Positions 35,701 to 43,872 of a stretch of 64,000 nucleotides of DNA are shown here, one piece after another. Below the pieces are notes generated by a model. The model made no database searches. It worked only from the letters and a program-made list of their open reading frames with translations, and was not told the DNA's origin. How positions within the stretch are numbered: the first letter of the stretch is position 1; the number at the start of each line of letters is the position of its first letter. Origin of the DNA: Anaeramoeba flamelloides (lineage: Eukaryota; Metamonada; Anaeramoebidae); NCBI GenBank assembly GCA_027625915.1, contig JANTQA010000047.1, positions 3,224,001-3,288,000 on the forward strand, written 5' to 3'. The translations under genes were made by a program, and so were the position numbers.

Positions 35701-36270
35701 CAAATCAGGATCATTAGCAAAGAGGCTCTTTTTTGTTTTCAAAAAAATAATAATAAAATAAAAAAAAGAAAGAGTATTACTGAAACTTCTGTATTGCCAT
35801 TTTTTTCTAATTTTCTCGCCGCACTGAAGAAGCAACTTGTCAAAAAGAGTGAAAAAAAGCGAGTAATCGTTGGGTTTTGGGTGTTTTTTTTCTTAAAGTG
35901 AATGAAAGAGAATTGTGTTTGTGGTTTGTTGCGACAAGAAAAGAAGGAATAAATTTTGATGTGAAGGAAAATAGGCATATTTTTTTTTTATTTTTATTTG
36001 TTATTTTTTTTGTGATTGGAAAAAAAAGATTGCAAATTTTATACTTCCTTTTCGATCAAGAGTTGATTCTGGATAGCCAGAAAATGCATCTAAAATTAGA
36101 GAGTAAAGAAGCGAACTATGCTTTTGGAGAAAATCGGATTCTGATTCCTGACTGAGATTTGAAATTGTTAGATATTCTGATAATGCGTGGAGTCGGTTTG
36201 ATGTTTTTTTTTTCTCATTCAGAAACAAATTTTTTTTCTTGTCAAGGATTTTTTTTTGTTGTTTAGACAT
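17731..36270 (-). CDS. RALGAPA: Ral GTPase-activating protein alpha subunit (RalGAP alpha), 10 exons
   Basis: Read on the minus strand, ten exons join in phase: 36270-36045, 35891-35781, 35650-35444, 27839-27639, 27531-27314, 27174-26872, 26720-26451, 26332-26268, 25445-25381 and 22136-17731. All donors are GTA and acceptors are AG. The product is 2023 residues, close to human RALGAPA1. Small exons align with the vertebrate protein as I remember it: K-K-W-Q-Y-R-S (human Q-R-W-Q-F-H-S), N-M-E-F-A-L-E-I-I-R-Q (human V-N-F-V-T-E-I-F-R-Q) and V-I-K-E-P-K-I-H (human I-M-D-P-E-I-H). The C-terminal Rap/Ran-GAP domain (about 1784-1965) has H-K-I-A-V-I-Y-V, Y-R-G-G, and the asparagine thumb in I-S-N-D-F (about residue 1882). 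With a beta subunit such proteins switch off Ral/Rap-like GTPases in the cytosol. Long Asn, Lys/Glu and Asp/Gly tracts fill the middle of exon 10. An in-frame TAA two codons before the ATG fixes the start. The stop is TGA. Exon boundaries are manual predictions. Confidence 0.88.
22470..23220 (+). mobile_element. LINE reverse-transcriptase fragment
   Basis: The frame 22494-22727 carries the reverse-transcriptase motif F-V-D-D at 22529-22540, followed by a region like motifs 6-7 (K-S-K-T-L-L-E-I-K-Y-L). Further LINE-like coding text continues to about 23200 but is broken by stops and frame changes. It lies antisense inside RalGAP intron 9. It is a dead non-LTR retrotransposon; the upstream endonuclease part is missing. 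Confidence 0.7.
23225..23765 (+). mobile_element. Hairpin-array element (about six hairpins) inside a LINE
   Basis: It begins with 10-bp repeats of the type GTCAAGTGCC / GTAGAGTGCC (23232-23268), then about six imperfect inverted repeats of 70-110 bp. Two flavours alternate: one built on TTTAATTTGAGAAATAAA with a core AAAATTTA/TAAATTTT, the other on CCAGAATTCAAAAGAAT with a core ATTTTACTC. Units are separated by spacers such as CTAACGGC, CTAGCAGCGGC and CCAACTGC. No ORF is present. LINE-like text lies on both sides. Confidence 0.6.
23770..24120 (+). mobile_element. LINE C-terminal zinc-finger fragment
   Basis: The frame near 23880-23960 reads E-I-I-E-D-I-D-H-F, the same peptide as in the LINE pieces at 29380-29420 and 53150-53180, where it belongs to a C-x2-C...H...C zinc-binding segment typical of LINE protein C-termini. 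Here the cysteines are partly lost. Confidence 0.6.
24125..24440 (+). mobile_element. Hairpin-array element with terminal palindrome and A-rich end
   Basis: 10-bp repeats (AGTGTCATAG / AGTGTCGTAA and variants, 24138-24178) lead into hairpins separated by CCTAACGGC, then a perfect 18-bp palindrome GAGGAAATTAATTTCCTC (24406-24423), CCTTC and an A-rich run. The same ending occurs at 17086-17126, which supports a defined element with a poly(A) 3' end. Confidence 0.6.
24757..24981 (+). pseudogene. Unplaced coding-like relic
   Basis: A 75-codon stretch has one internal TAA but otherwise a natural protein composition (Y-W-E-E-E-L-Q-R-K-K-I-K-W-L-L, then a Lys-rich helix). Its base composition stands out from the surroundings. 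It lies antisense in RalGAP intron 9 between LINE pieces. I do not recognise it; it may be a captured gene fragment or part of an unknown mobile element. Confidence 0.3.
25190..25320 (+). mobile_element. LINE 3' end
   Basis: It encodes the C-terminal peptide N-N-R-E-I-N-D-F, also seen at 29540-29570 and 53305-53325, then the conserved 3' UTR stem GTGTAATTTACAC and an A/T-rich tail. It is a 5'-truncated copy. Two even shorter tails follow at about 25560-25610 and 25858-25915. Confidence 0.65.
25600..25860. repeat. TATAACA-motif cluster in RalGAP intron 8
   Basis: About a dozen TTATAACA or TGTTATAA motifs, in both orientations, lie within 260 bp. They are flanked by the short LINE tails at 25560-25610 and 25858-25915. 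The role is unknown. Confidence 0.45.
28795..29200 (-). mobile_element. Hairpin-array element, inverted, joined to a LINE fragment
   Basis: Read on the minus strand it starts with 10-bp repeats (GTTCCGTAGA / GTTCCATCAA / GTGCTGTATA) at about 29200-29160, then hairpins of the CCAGAATTC and the AAATTTAATAAATTT type separated by CCTAACGGC or CCTAACGAAAAGTG. The right end abuts LINE C-terminal coding text on the plus strand. No poly(A) is evident at the far end. Confidence 0.55.
29200..29637 (+). mobile_element. LINE 3' end with zinc-finger domain and AAT tail
   Basis: Broken coding text gives I-L-K-F-R-T-F-T-N-C-L-N followed by L-C-L-K-C-K...D-H-F-L-W-V-C-P-S-Y, the C-terminal zinc-binding segment common in LINE proteins (cysteine codons at 29362 and 29371). 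Several in-frame stops show it is dead. The 3' UTR has the GTGTAATTTACAC stem near 29610 and ends in (AAT)n. Confidence 0.75.
29651..30035 (-). mobile_element. tRNA-derived SINE with target-site duplication
   Basis: On the minus strand the head (30033 downward) has an A box TGGGCAAGTGG and a B box GGTTCTATTCC (one change from consensus) at tRNA-like spacing. A body of about 300 bp without an ORF follows, ending in a run of about 12 A (T run at 29649-29661). The element is flanked by the direct repeat AAAAAATTCTCTTTTTT at 29638-29654 and 30037-30053. Its GC content is well above its surroundings, which suggests a fairly recent insertion. It sits next to a LINE 3' end. Confidence 0.75.
32054..32648 (+). 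mobile_element. 590-bp TIR element, copy 2
   Basis: Same unit and orientation as 9256-9841, with ends TAAGGTATTTCC and GGAAATAACTTA. It contains the equivalent short frame, here longer (32214-32558). It lies inside RalGAP intron 3. Confidence 0.65.
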
Positions 36271-37164
36271 TTTTTAGTTTCAAGTGTGGGGTTGTTCTTT
36301 GGAAACAAAAAAATAAATAAAAAAAAAAAACTTTTTTAAAAAATGAATCAAGTTTTTGAGATTGATTGAACTTTTTTTCACTTTAACTTTTTGAATTCCT
36401 GAGATTTACAATCCAGAAAACACAATTATTGCTTGACTTTTCACTAAATAATCATTCTTTAACTCGTGATTTGACCTTACTAATTGAAATTATTTCTTCT
36501 TGAAGTACTGTGCTGTAACTAACCCGTGTTTTTTATTTTAACCCATTACAAAAATTTAACTCTTGCAAAAAATATTGGCTGACTCTAGAAATAAAAGAAA
36601 CAAATAACTGGGATGAAAACAGTATATAAACAAGAAATTGGGTTCTTTAAATAAATTTTAAAAAAGAATTATGAAGATATGGAAAGATTAAAATGTAATT
36701 TTTTCATAAAAAAAATGAGAATAATTTCATTTCTTTGAATTTTTATTTAAAAAAATCATTTAATCGAGATAATTTTGTAAATATTATGAAATTTTTGAAA
36801 CAAAATCATTAAATATAATTGTGCCATTTCGATTAATCAAAGATCTAACCTCTAAAGTCAATTTGGATCTGAACCAAGAATCTATAAGTGATTTCTGGTC
36901 TTCCAATACCCAAGTCTGAAAAAAAAACACGAGTTAAATTTTCGTAATCGGTTAAAGGTTGTCAACATGGGTTATTTACACCACTGTACATTATTTGTTT
37001 TTTTTATCAATCGAGAAATGATTTTCTGATTTGAGAATTCTATGTTTTTGAATAATTTCATTAATCTCTTTACCACTAGACGTTTAAGGGATTGATCTAA
37101 ATATTGAAGATATTTTTATAGACTCTTAATTTCAGAAACGGGTAAACGAAAAAAAAAACAAACT

Positions 37165-38629
37165 TCTCTTAAGGGATTAGCGTCTACCAAGGAGAAGCCT
37201 AGGATCAAAGTATATTGTTATTGGGTTTAACTACATTTGTGTTACTTGGTTCAAATGTCTCTAAAAAATCGATTGAAAAGTAAACTCTGTTTCAGTCAAA
37301 GGGGCCTAACGTTTTTTTCAAATATCAATTATTTTATATAATTGACCTTTGAAGAACAAATAAGAAATAAACAGAATAATACACAACAAAGAAATGTTGA
37401 TACATGTCTGAAAGAAAACTAATTAATCAACAGCTTTTCTTAAAAATTGAAAAACCAAAATTCTTATGTCCCCTATTGAGAAAAACAAGGATGTTCGTTT
37501 TGAACTTCTACTGGTATTTGAATAATAAATATGAAACATTTTTCACTTCATTTTCCATACTTTTCTTTTAGAAATTAAGCCCCAAAACGAAGTTTGTTGG
37601 TATTTGTGGTCTCTATTTGAAAAAGGAAATGAAAATGAAGTGAAAATTTTTCACATTTATTAAACAAATATCAAGATCAAAGATCGAATTGAATTGCAAT
37701 AGAAATCAATATGATTTCTCAACAATATTTACATGGTTTCAATGACATTAGAATAACATGTTTTTACCAAGTGACTATTGATCTTGCAATAATAAAATTT
37801 TTTGCAAATGAATTACGTTTTAAAAAAAAAATCGAAAAAAAAAAACAAAAATGTGTAAAAATGTGAAAAAATGATTTCAATTTTGAAAATTTCCAAAATA
37901 AAATTTTTCTTCTAATATCTATGCAAACCCTTTAAACACGTGTATTATACCATTATAACTGCGACCCTTTGACTGAAAAATAGTTTAGTAATATTTGTTG
38001 ATCTCATCAATTAAAAATGATCTATGTATTAGTAAAAAACCCAGCAAATTCAGAATAAAATCTGCATTTCGCCATAAATTTAAAGATTGAATTATCAATA
38101 TTCAGACTACAAAGTCATAAAATATCTTTCTTAAATTTATGGCGAAATGTAGATTAGTTACTAAAAAAATTCGTTTTTTTTTAAAAATTAAATAATTAAC
38201 CAATAAGTTTTTTGTCAAATTATTTCTCAAATCTTGGAAATATATTGATGCTATAAGTAGACTTAGCAAAAGCAAACAAAACTAATCAGTCTTTGTACTT
38301 TTATGTTGATGATTATTGAGTTAATAATTGAAAATACAAAATTATAAAAATAGTTACTTTTGGAAGTTCTAAATATAAAATATTAAATACCAGAATACTG
38401 TATTTTGGGTTTCTATTTTTTTAGATTTGGAAAAGGAATTAAAAAAAATTTTTTCAAAATGAATTTTTTTAATTGTGATCATTAGTAAAAAAAGTCATAA
38501 TTTATGGTGTAATAAGATTTATAATAGATTTTTTAGAGCTATTTGAGACATGGTGCACTAATATCATTTCCGCCCAATTACAACATACTTTGAATATAGA
38601 GAAATCTATGGTGACCATAATCCCTTAAA
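37165..38629 (-). mobile_element. TTAAGGGA-TIR element, copy B, interrupted
   Basis: An inverted copy of 13724-14486 with ends CTCTTAAGGGATTAGCG and its complement. Matching blocks cover almost all of copy A; the extra 0.7 kb is the nested element at 37279-37989. Confidence 0.65.
37279..37989. mobile_element. TIR element nested in copy B
   Basis: The ends are inverted repeats of A(G/C)TAAACT, then TTTCAGTCAAAGGG, about 27 bp in total. It interrupts sequence that is continuous in the 13724 copy. It has no ORF. A partial relative without clear ends is at 38958-39150. Confidence 0.6.
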
Positions 38630-39175
38630 TTGAAAAACAAATGCAAAAAAATAATTACCTCATCTTAAAATTAAAAAACAAAGTAAAAGTCTGATTATCT
38701 GAATAGAAAAAATCCCTTTAAAAGCTATTTTGAGAAATGAAATATTGTTTTTATGAGTTTGATTCAATATTTTTCTCATTTTTGAAAAATATCAAAAGTT
38801 AACATATTTTCAAATTATTTTAAAATAAATTATTTTCTTTGGAAGAAGAAAGAAATATTATTGACTATCAAAGGAAGTGTACCAAAATAGAATTGAAAAA
38901 GTAATCACAAAGTGATAAAATAATTTTGAATAACAAATCTTTTTTATCTTTCTGCCAAAAGTTGTCCAACATTTTTTTCAAATATATATTATTTTGTATA
39001 ATTTACCTTTGAAGTAACAAATAAGAAATGGGTAGAATATACAATATCAAAGAACAGATGATATCCATCTGAAATAAAACTCATAAAACTATATATTTTC
39101 TAAAAAATAGAAAAACTGAAATTCCTGGGTTACTATTGAAAAACATAACTTTTGTGATTTTGTTCTTCAATTAAA

Positions 39176-39376
39176 TACAGTCAGTTTCACTTTTAAGACA
39201 CAAACTTTCAACGAAATTTAAGGTACAAAAAAATCTCAAATTAAGGCACAAAATTTGGAATTTTATTTTTTACAATTTATTTTTACTAGAATTTGAATTT
39301 TGTGCTTTAATTTGAGTTTTTTATTGTGCCTTAAATTTCGTTGAAAGTTTGTGTCTTAAAAGTGAAACTGACTGTA
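39176..39376. mobile_element. Palindromic MITE (TA-flanked), copy 1
   Basis: A 200-bp unit that is almost one long inverted repeat, beginning CAGTCAGTTTCACTTTTAAG and flanked by TA on both sides. Each arm contains three AAGGCACAAA-type motifs 23-25 bp apart. The TA target and CAGT end are typical of Tc1/mariner-type non-autonomous elements. Confidence 0.85.
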
Positions 39377-39474
39377 TTCATTTTTTTGTACTTTTATACT
39401 TTTATTTTTATAATTTTTATGCTTTATTTTTCAAAAAAAAATCAAAAAAAAAAACTGAACTAATACCGAAAAAA

Positions 39475-39582
39475 ATGGATTCTTTCGGGGAATCCAACCG
39501 ACCCCCTCCAAAGTTCAACTTAGCAGTGTTGCCACTGAAAATCGATTCTTTGGTGATATTAAAGTCAAAAAAACAACATTAA
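39475..39582 (+). CDS. Possible short coding exon
   Basis: An ATG frame of 35 codons (starting M-D-S-F-G-E-S-N-R-P-P-P) with markedly higher GC than its surroundings, between two MITE copies. A GTGATA donor-like site occurs near its end. I cannot find a partner exon and do not recognise the peptide. Confidence 0.2.
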   Translation: MDSFGESNRPPPKFNLAVLPLKIDSLVILKSKKQH

Positions 39583-39613
39583 TAAAATATTTTTCTTAAA
39601 TTTCATAGCGTTC

Positions 39614-39813
39614 TACAGTCAGTACCACTTTTAAGGCACAAACTTTCAACGAAATTTAAGGCACAAAAAAATCTCAAATTAAGGCACAAAATTTGTAATT
39701 TTCTTTTTTACAATTTATTTTACTAGAATTTGAATTTTGTGCCTTAATTTGAGATTTTTATTATGACTTAAATTTGGTTGCAAGTTTGTGCCTTAAAAGT
39801 GAAACTGACTGTA
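39614..39813. mobile_element. Palindromic MITE, copy 2
   Basis: The same family as 39176-39376, only about 240 bp away, with TA at both ends and the same inverted arms carrying AAGGCACAAA motifs. Confidence 0.85.
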
Positions 39814-40780
39814 ATAAAATTAAAATTTCCACTTTTCAAACAATTTAAAAAAAAAATAATTAATTAAAATGATTAAAAGCTTTTGAGAGAACAATGAAAA
39901 ACAAAAATAATGTTGTTTGATGATTTAACTAATTTATCACACTTATTTGAAACTAGCCATTGGAATAGAAAAAAAGGTTAAATCCGATAACATTTCCCAA
40001 AGTAGATTCACCAATTCGGCTACACTCCTTCATTTGAAATTGTCTGATAAGCGTTAAAAAAATCTAATACTGGTATTTAAATTACAAGGGAAAAATTTTC
40101 AATTCCTTTTTTCAATTTCGCTTTCAAATAGAGTTTTTACATTACAGTATACTTCTCTTTGAGAACTTTATATAGGAAAGAAAAATATGGAAAATGAAAC
40201 AAAAATATTTTCCCATTTATAATTAAAATAACAGTATATTATTTTATCTCAAGTTCTTTGAATTTTACAAAGCAATTAGACATAGCAAATGTAAACAATG
40301 TTATTTATTTGTACTCTCGGTGTTTGGTGACTTGTAAAAATTTTGGACTTTATTGTTGCTAATCTCAGACATAAATTTAATTTCCACGAGAACCCCTCAA
40401 AAATATTGCACATTTTAACATGAAATTGAAATTGAAAAAGAAAAATCTCCGATTCACCCCTCTTTAAATTAAAAGCTTCAAAAAGAAAATAACTTGTAAA
40501 TTTTTGACACAACGTTTTTGCAAAGCATCAAAGTTTCTTTAAAACAAATTGAATGAGTAAACGCAATAATTAGTTCAGACTATTTTGTCATAAAAGAGGT
40601 TTTTAATTCCTCCCTCGAGAATCTTAAAAAAACGAGCAATTTTAAATTTCAACAGCCCTTAAAACCACTTTCTGAAATACCAATTTATTTACTCTTCTAT
40701 TTTCATTCTAAACAAAAAAAAATCGAAAAAGCAAATTCTGATCACAATAATTTTATTTTTTTATTTTTTTATTTTTTTGA

Positions 40781-41236
40781 ATGATTCCTTTTTATTCAAA
40801 AACATTAATTAAACGACAAACGAGTTCCATGGTATCTCGTGGTTTGTTTGGTTTGTTATCAAACTTTGAGGTTCAAAAGCAATTCAAAGTTCCAAGCAAC
40901 ACCCTGAAACGATACGCATGAGGAATTGACTTTGGATGTAACGACTCCTACTATGGAGATCCATTTCCTTTCCCACGAATTGTAATTTATTATTCCCCAA
41001 ACAATGAAGAAAGCGACGAGCATTGCACAAGCATTCTCCGTGAGTTAGTAAAGAATGACTATGATGTTACTGTTGAAAATGCAGATGATGAAAAATCAAT
41101 CGATGCAAAATCGAAAATCTTGCACGTTACAACAATTTATGGCAGTGATCTTTGGATCTACGAAAAGGAAGGAAGAATGCCAAAACCTGGCGAAATTATC
41201 GATAGAATTGAAGCCAAACAAAGAAAAAATGATTAA
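40781..41236 (+). CDS. Selenoprotein with one in-frame UGA (Sec47)
   Basis: A 151-residue frame from ATG 40781 to TAA 41236 contains a single in-frame TGA at 40919-40921 (codon 47), in the context R-Y-A-U-G-I-D-F-G-C. Coding character continues unchanged on both sides of the TGA, with GC well above the surroundings, and a SECIS element lies about 107 nt past the TAA. An in-frame TGA directly before the ATG fixes the start. The first 26 residues are basic and lack acids, so they may target an organelle. The C-terminal part (about 65-145) has a beta-alpha-beta-beta-alpha pattern (R-I-V-I-Y-Y, C-T-S-I-L-R-E-L, D-L-W-I-Y-E-K) that weakly recalls the Rdx/SelT/SelW thioredoxin-like family, but the usual Cys-x-x-Sec is absent from the expected loop. 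I do not recognise a known family; it may be new. A sequencing error or pseudogene is the alternative, made unlikely by the SECIS. Confidence 0.85.
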
Positions 41237-41342
41237 AAAGCCCTCTTTTTTCGATCAGTTTTTTTTTTTTTTTAAAAATTTGTTCCTCTCTTTTCTCTGA
41301 TCGTTTTTTCATTCTTTTTTATTTTACTTTTTCATAAATTTG

Positions 41343-41418
41343 GACATTTTCTCGCAAAGTGACTGAAAATTCGTTAACCACAACGGGGGAGTTTTCATGA
41401 AAAAATTGCAAAATGTGA
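41343..41418 (+). promoter_or_regulatory. SECIS element in the selenoprotein 3' UTR
   Basis: Helix I pairs ACATTTT (41344-41350) with AAAATGT (41410-41416) and GCAA (41354-41357) with TTGC (41406-41409). Above an internal loop is the non-Watson-Crick quartet GTGA (41359-41362) opposite ATGA (41397-41400). Helix II pairs TGAAAATTC (41364-41372) with GAGTTTTCA (41389-41397). The apical loop starts with the conserved AA (41376-41377), 13 nt above the quartet. This is the standard eukaryotic SECIS layout, which binds SBP2 and redirects UGA to selenocysteine. Confidence 0.88.
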
Positions 41419-42650
41419 CAGATTTAATGAGAAACAGAAATAATAAAATCAAGCTAACCACACGCGTTTTTCCTTCGAGACATTTTTTTTTTTTTGTTGT
41501 TTTTGTTTTTTTTTTGTTTGAAAGATTTTTGATAAGACTTTTGGTTGTTCAGTCACAAACTCAATCAAGTTTTTTTTTGGAATTACATTTCTTAGGACAA
41601 CGTTTCTTTAATTTTGAGATCATATCTTTTTTTGAAACATTTTTCTTCTCATTTTTTATTCTTCAAAGATCTTTCATGATAAGTTTTATAATTCAAAAGT
41701 TAAATAAAATTTCTTATTATCCTTCAAAAGTAATTGTTTAATTTTGTATGCAGATTTTTTCAAATTAAGAGCCAGGTAATTTCTCGAAAAAATTTTTTAA
41801 ACATTCTTTCGAAGAACATACTATTAATTGCAAAATAAAAAGATCAAAATTTTCAGTAAACTTTCCAAAAAAACCATAGACAAGAATTATTGAATAAAAT
41901 GTTAAATACCCCGGATTGTCTAAAACGGAAATACAGAATTTAACAAACCATGGAAATTCAATAATTTTAAATGTTACAAAACTTTTACATTAACGTTTTT
42001 TGACTAGCTGAATGAAAATTTTGTTCCATTCATTTTTCAACAGACTGTAATACCAATTCAAAAAAAAAAACCACATGGAGAGGAGGAATAAATTCCTTGA
42101 AATTAAAAATCATAAAAGATGACATTCTTTTTGAAAAAAAAACCAAAGATCGAAATCCAATTTCAGATTTGGGTTGTTGTGAGAATATTCGATTTTGAAA
42201 AAAATTGTTTTGGTTTTGAGGTGCCTCTTTTTCAAGATTTTTTTTTTGTAATTGCAAAAATCAGTTATTTTTACTTATGAAATTACCAAATCTTGACTTT
42301 CTCAAATTTAGAAGCTTTTAAAATACTGTCTGTTTTGTTTTAAAATAAATAAAATTTTCATTCACCTTTCCAAAAAAAATTCAAAATTTTGGCATGGGCT
42401 TCGCACTGGGGGAATATTTTAGCAAAAAAATGATAATTTTAAATGTTAAACTTTTCTACTAAAATAAACCCCCTTGTTGAATCCTTTATCAATATATCAT
42501 CTATCAACATTTAGAAGTTAAATGATAAGAAAGGATTCAACTTGTATATAAAATATAAAAAAAAAACCAAAATACAAAAAAAAAAAATAAATAAATAAAA
42601 TGAAAGAACAAGAACTTTAAAACAACATAGTTTTTTTTTTTAATTTTTTT

Positions 42651-42785
42651 TTTTTAGGACTACCGGGTTTTTTTTTTAACTGGTAGTTTTTTCTTCTAAA
42701 GGACTATCAGGGGTTTTTTTTTAAACTGGTAGTTTTTTTTTTCTAAAGGACTATCAGGGTTTTTTTTTGAAACTGATAGTTTTTT
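42651..42785. repeat. Three tandem 46-48 bp hairpin units
   Basis: Each unit has a 6-bp dyad around a G-plus-T-run loop: ACTACC/GGTAGT (42659-42664, 42682-42687), ACTATC/GGTAGT (42703-42708, 42728-42733) and ACTATC/GATAGT (42750-42755, 42775-42780). The paired change from unit 1 to unit 3 keeps the stem. Confidence 0.7.
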
Positions 42786-42960
42786 TCTTATTAATTACTA
42801 TTATTACTTTGAAAATAATAATAGTTTTTTGACATTCCCACCCCATTTATACTCACACACTGTCATTACCCGCGAGTTTGGTAATCACCCACCCGAAATA
42901 ATTTTAAATCCCCATTGATTACCGTTTCCCATAATTGGATTTAAAATGTTTTTATTGATT

Positions 42961-42999
<39 letters not shown>

Positions 43000-43002
43000 G
43001 AT

Positions 43003-43299
43003 AAAAAATTAAGACAAAAAATTAAGACAAAAAAATTAAGACAAAAAATTAAGACAAAAAATCAAGACGAAAAAATAAGACAAAAAAATTAAGACAAAAA
43101 AAATAAGACAAAAAATTAAGACAAAAAATCAAGACAAAAAAATTAAGACAAAAAAATTAAGATAAAAAATTAAGACAAAAAATTAAGACAAAAAATTAAG
43201 ACAAAAAAATTAAGACAAAAAAATAAGACAAAAAATTAAGACAAAAAATTAAGACAAAAAATTAAGACAAAAAATTAAGACAAAAAATTAAGACAAAAA
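43003..43299. repeat. 13-bp satellite (AATTAAGACAAAA)n
   Basis: About 22 tandem copies of AATTAAGACAAAA with small A-length changes and a few point changes. It is bracketed by (AT)n tracts on both sides. Confidence 0.9.
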
Positions 43300-43670
43300 G
43301 AGTGCTGGTGAAGCGGTTATATATATATATATATATCCAACCTCTTAAATCGCGTATCTTCTTTATCAAAGAACCCCATAATATCGAAAACTTTCTAAAG
43401 ATCATCTATTCAATTTTAAACTAATATCAATTCTATATAAGAAAAATAAAGCCCGATGGTTAGTAACGCCTCTTTGTAACAATTTTATTAATAAATTTCC
43501 TAAGATTAGATGGGTGTTACTTAAAAATATATTATCTAAATTACAAAAAGCAGTAAATTTATAAAAATGAAACCATCTTGTTAACTAGTTTATAGAGCGA
43601 CTCATCATTATTTTATCAAATTTCTCATTATAATAAGGAAGTTCAGATTTTTTAAATTGGTTAATAATTT

Positions 43671-43872
43671 TACAGTCAGTTTCACTTTTAAGGCACAAAC
43701 TTTCAACGAAATTTAAGGCACAAAAAAATCTCAAATTAAGGCACAAAATTTGGAATTTTTAATTTTTGCAATTTATTTTACTAGAATACAAAATTTTGTG
43801 CCTTAATTTGAGATTATTATTGTGCCTTAAATTTGGTTGAAAGTTTGTGCCTTAAAAGTGAAACTGACTGTA
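43671..43872. mobile_element. Palindromic MITE, copy 3, inserted in the transposase gene
   Basis: A full-length member of the 39176-39376 family with TA at both ends. It lies within the 3' part of the transposase coding region: the last 14 residues of the present transposase frame are encoded by the MITE arm, and the transposase-like frame resumes on its far side up to a TAG at 43585-43587. Confidence 0.88.

Larger units (their letters stand above)
36271..40780. other. Gene-poor interval between RalGAP and the selenoprotein gene
   Basis: The RalGAP promoter should lie just right of 36270. Repeats recognised: TTAAGGGA-TIR element copy B (37165-38629), a TIR element nested in it (37279-37989), a partial relative of the nested element (38958-39150), and two palindromic MITEs (39176-39376, 39614-39813). 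A possible short exon lies between the MITEs. I see nothing specific in 36280-37160 or 39820-40770. Confidence 0.5.
41419..43584. other. Gene-free interval with tandem repeats
   Basis: No gene is supported. It holds three tandem hairpin units (42651-42780), a short GC-richer patch with ATTACC dyads (42840-42950), an AT tract (42968-42995), a 13-bp satellite (43003-43299) and a second AT tract (43318-43337). Confidence 0.5.

Noticed and set aside
35626-35901. Overlapping open frames on both strands near 35.6-36.0 kb as separate small genes
   Set aside because: The minus strand is explained by RalGAP exons 2 and 3, whose phases and sequence match the family; the plus-strand frames are shadows.
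41397-41741. Plus-strand frame directly after the SECIS element as a gene
   Set aside because: It starts inside the SECIS and consists mainly of Phe-rich translation of T runs.
43003-43299. Regular direct repeats as a CRISPR array
   Set aside because: The 13-bp units are contiguous with no unique spacers, and the genome is eukaryotic; it is a satellite.
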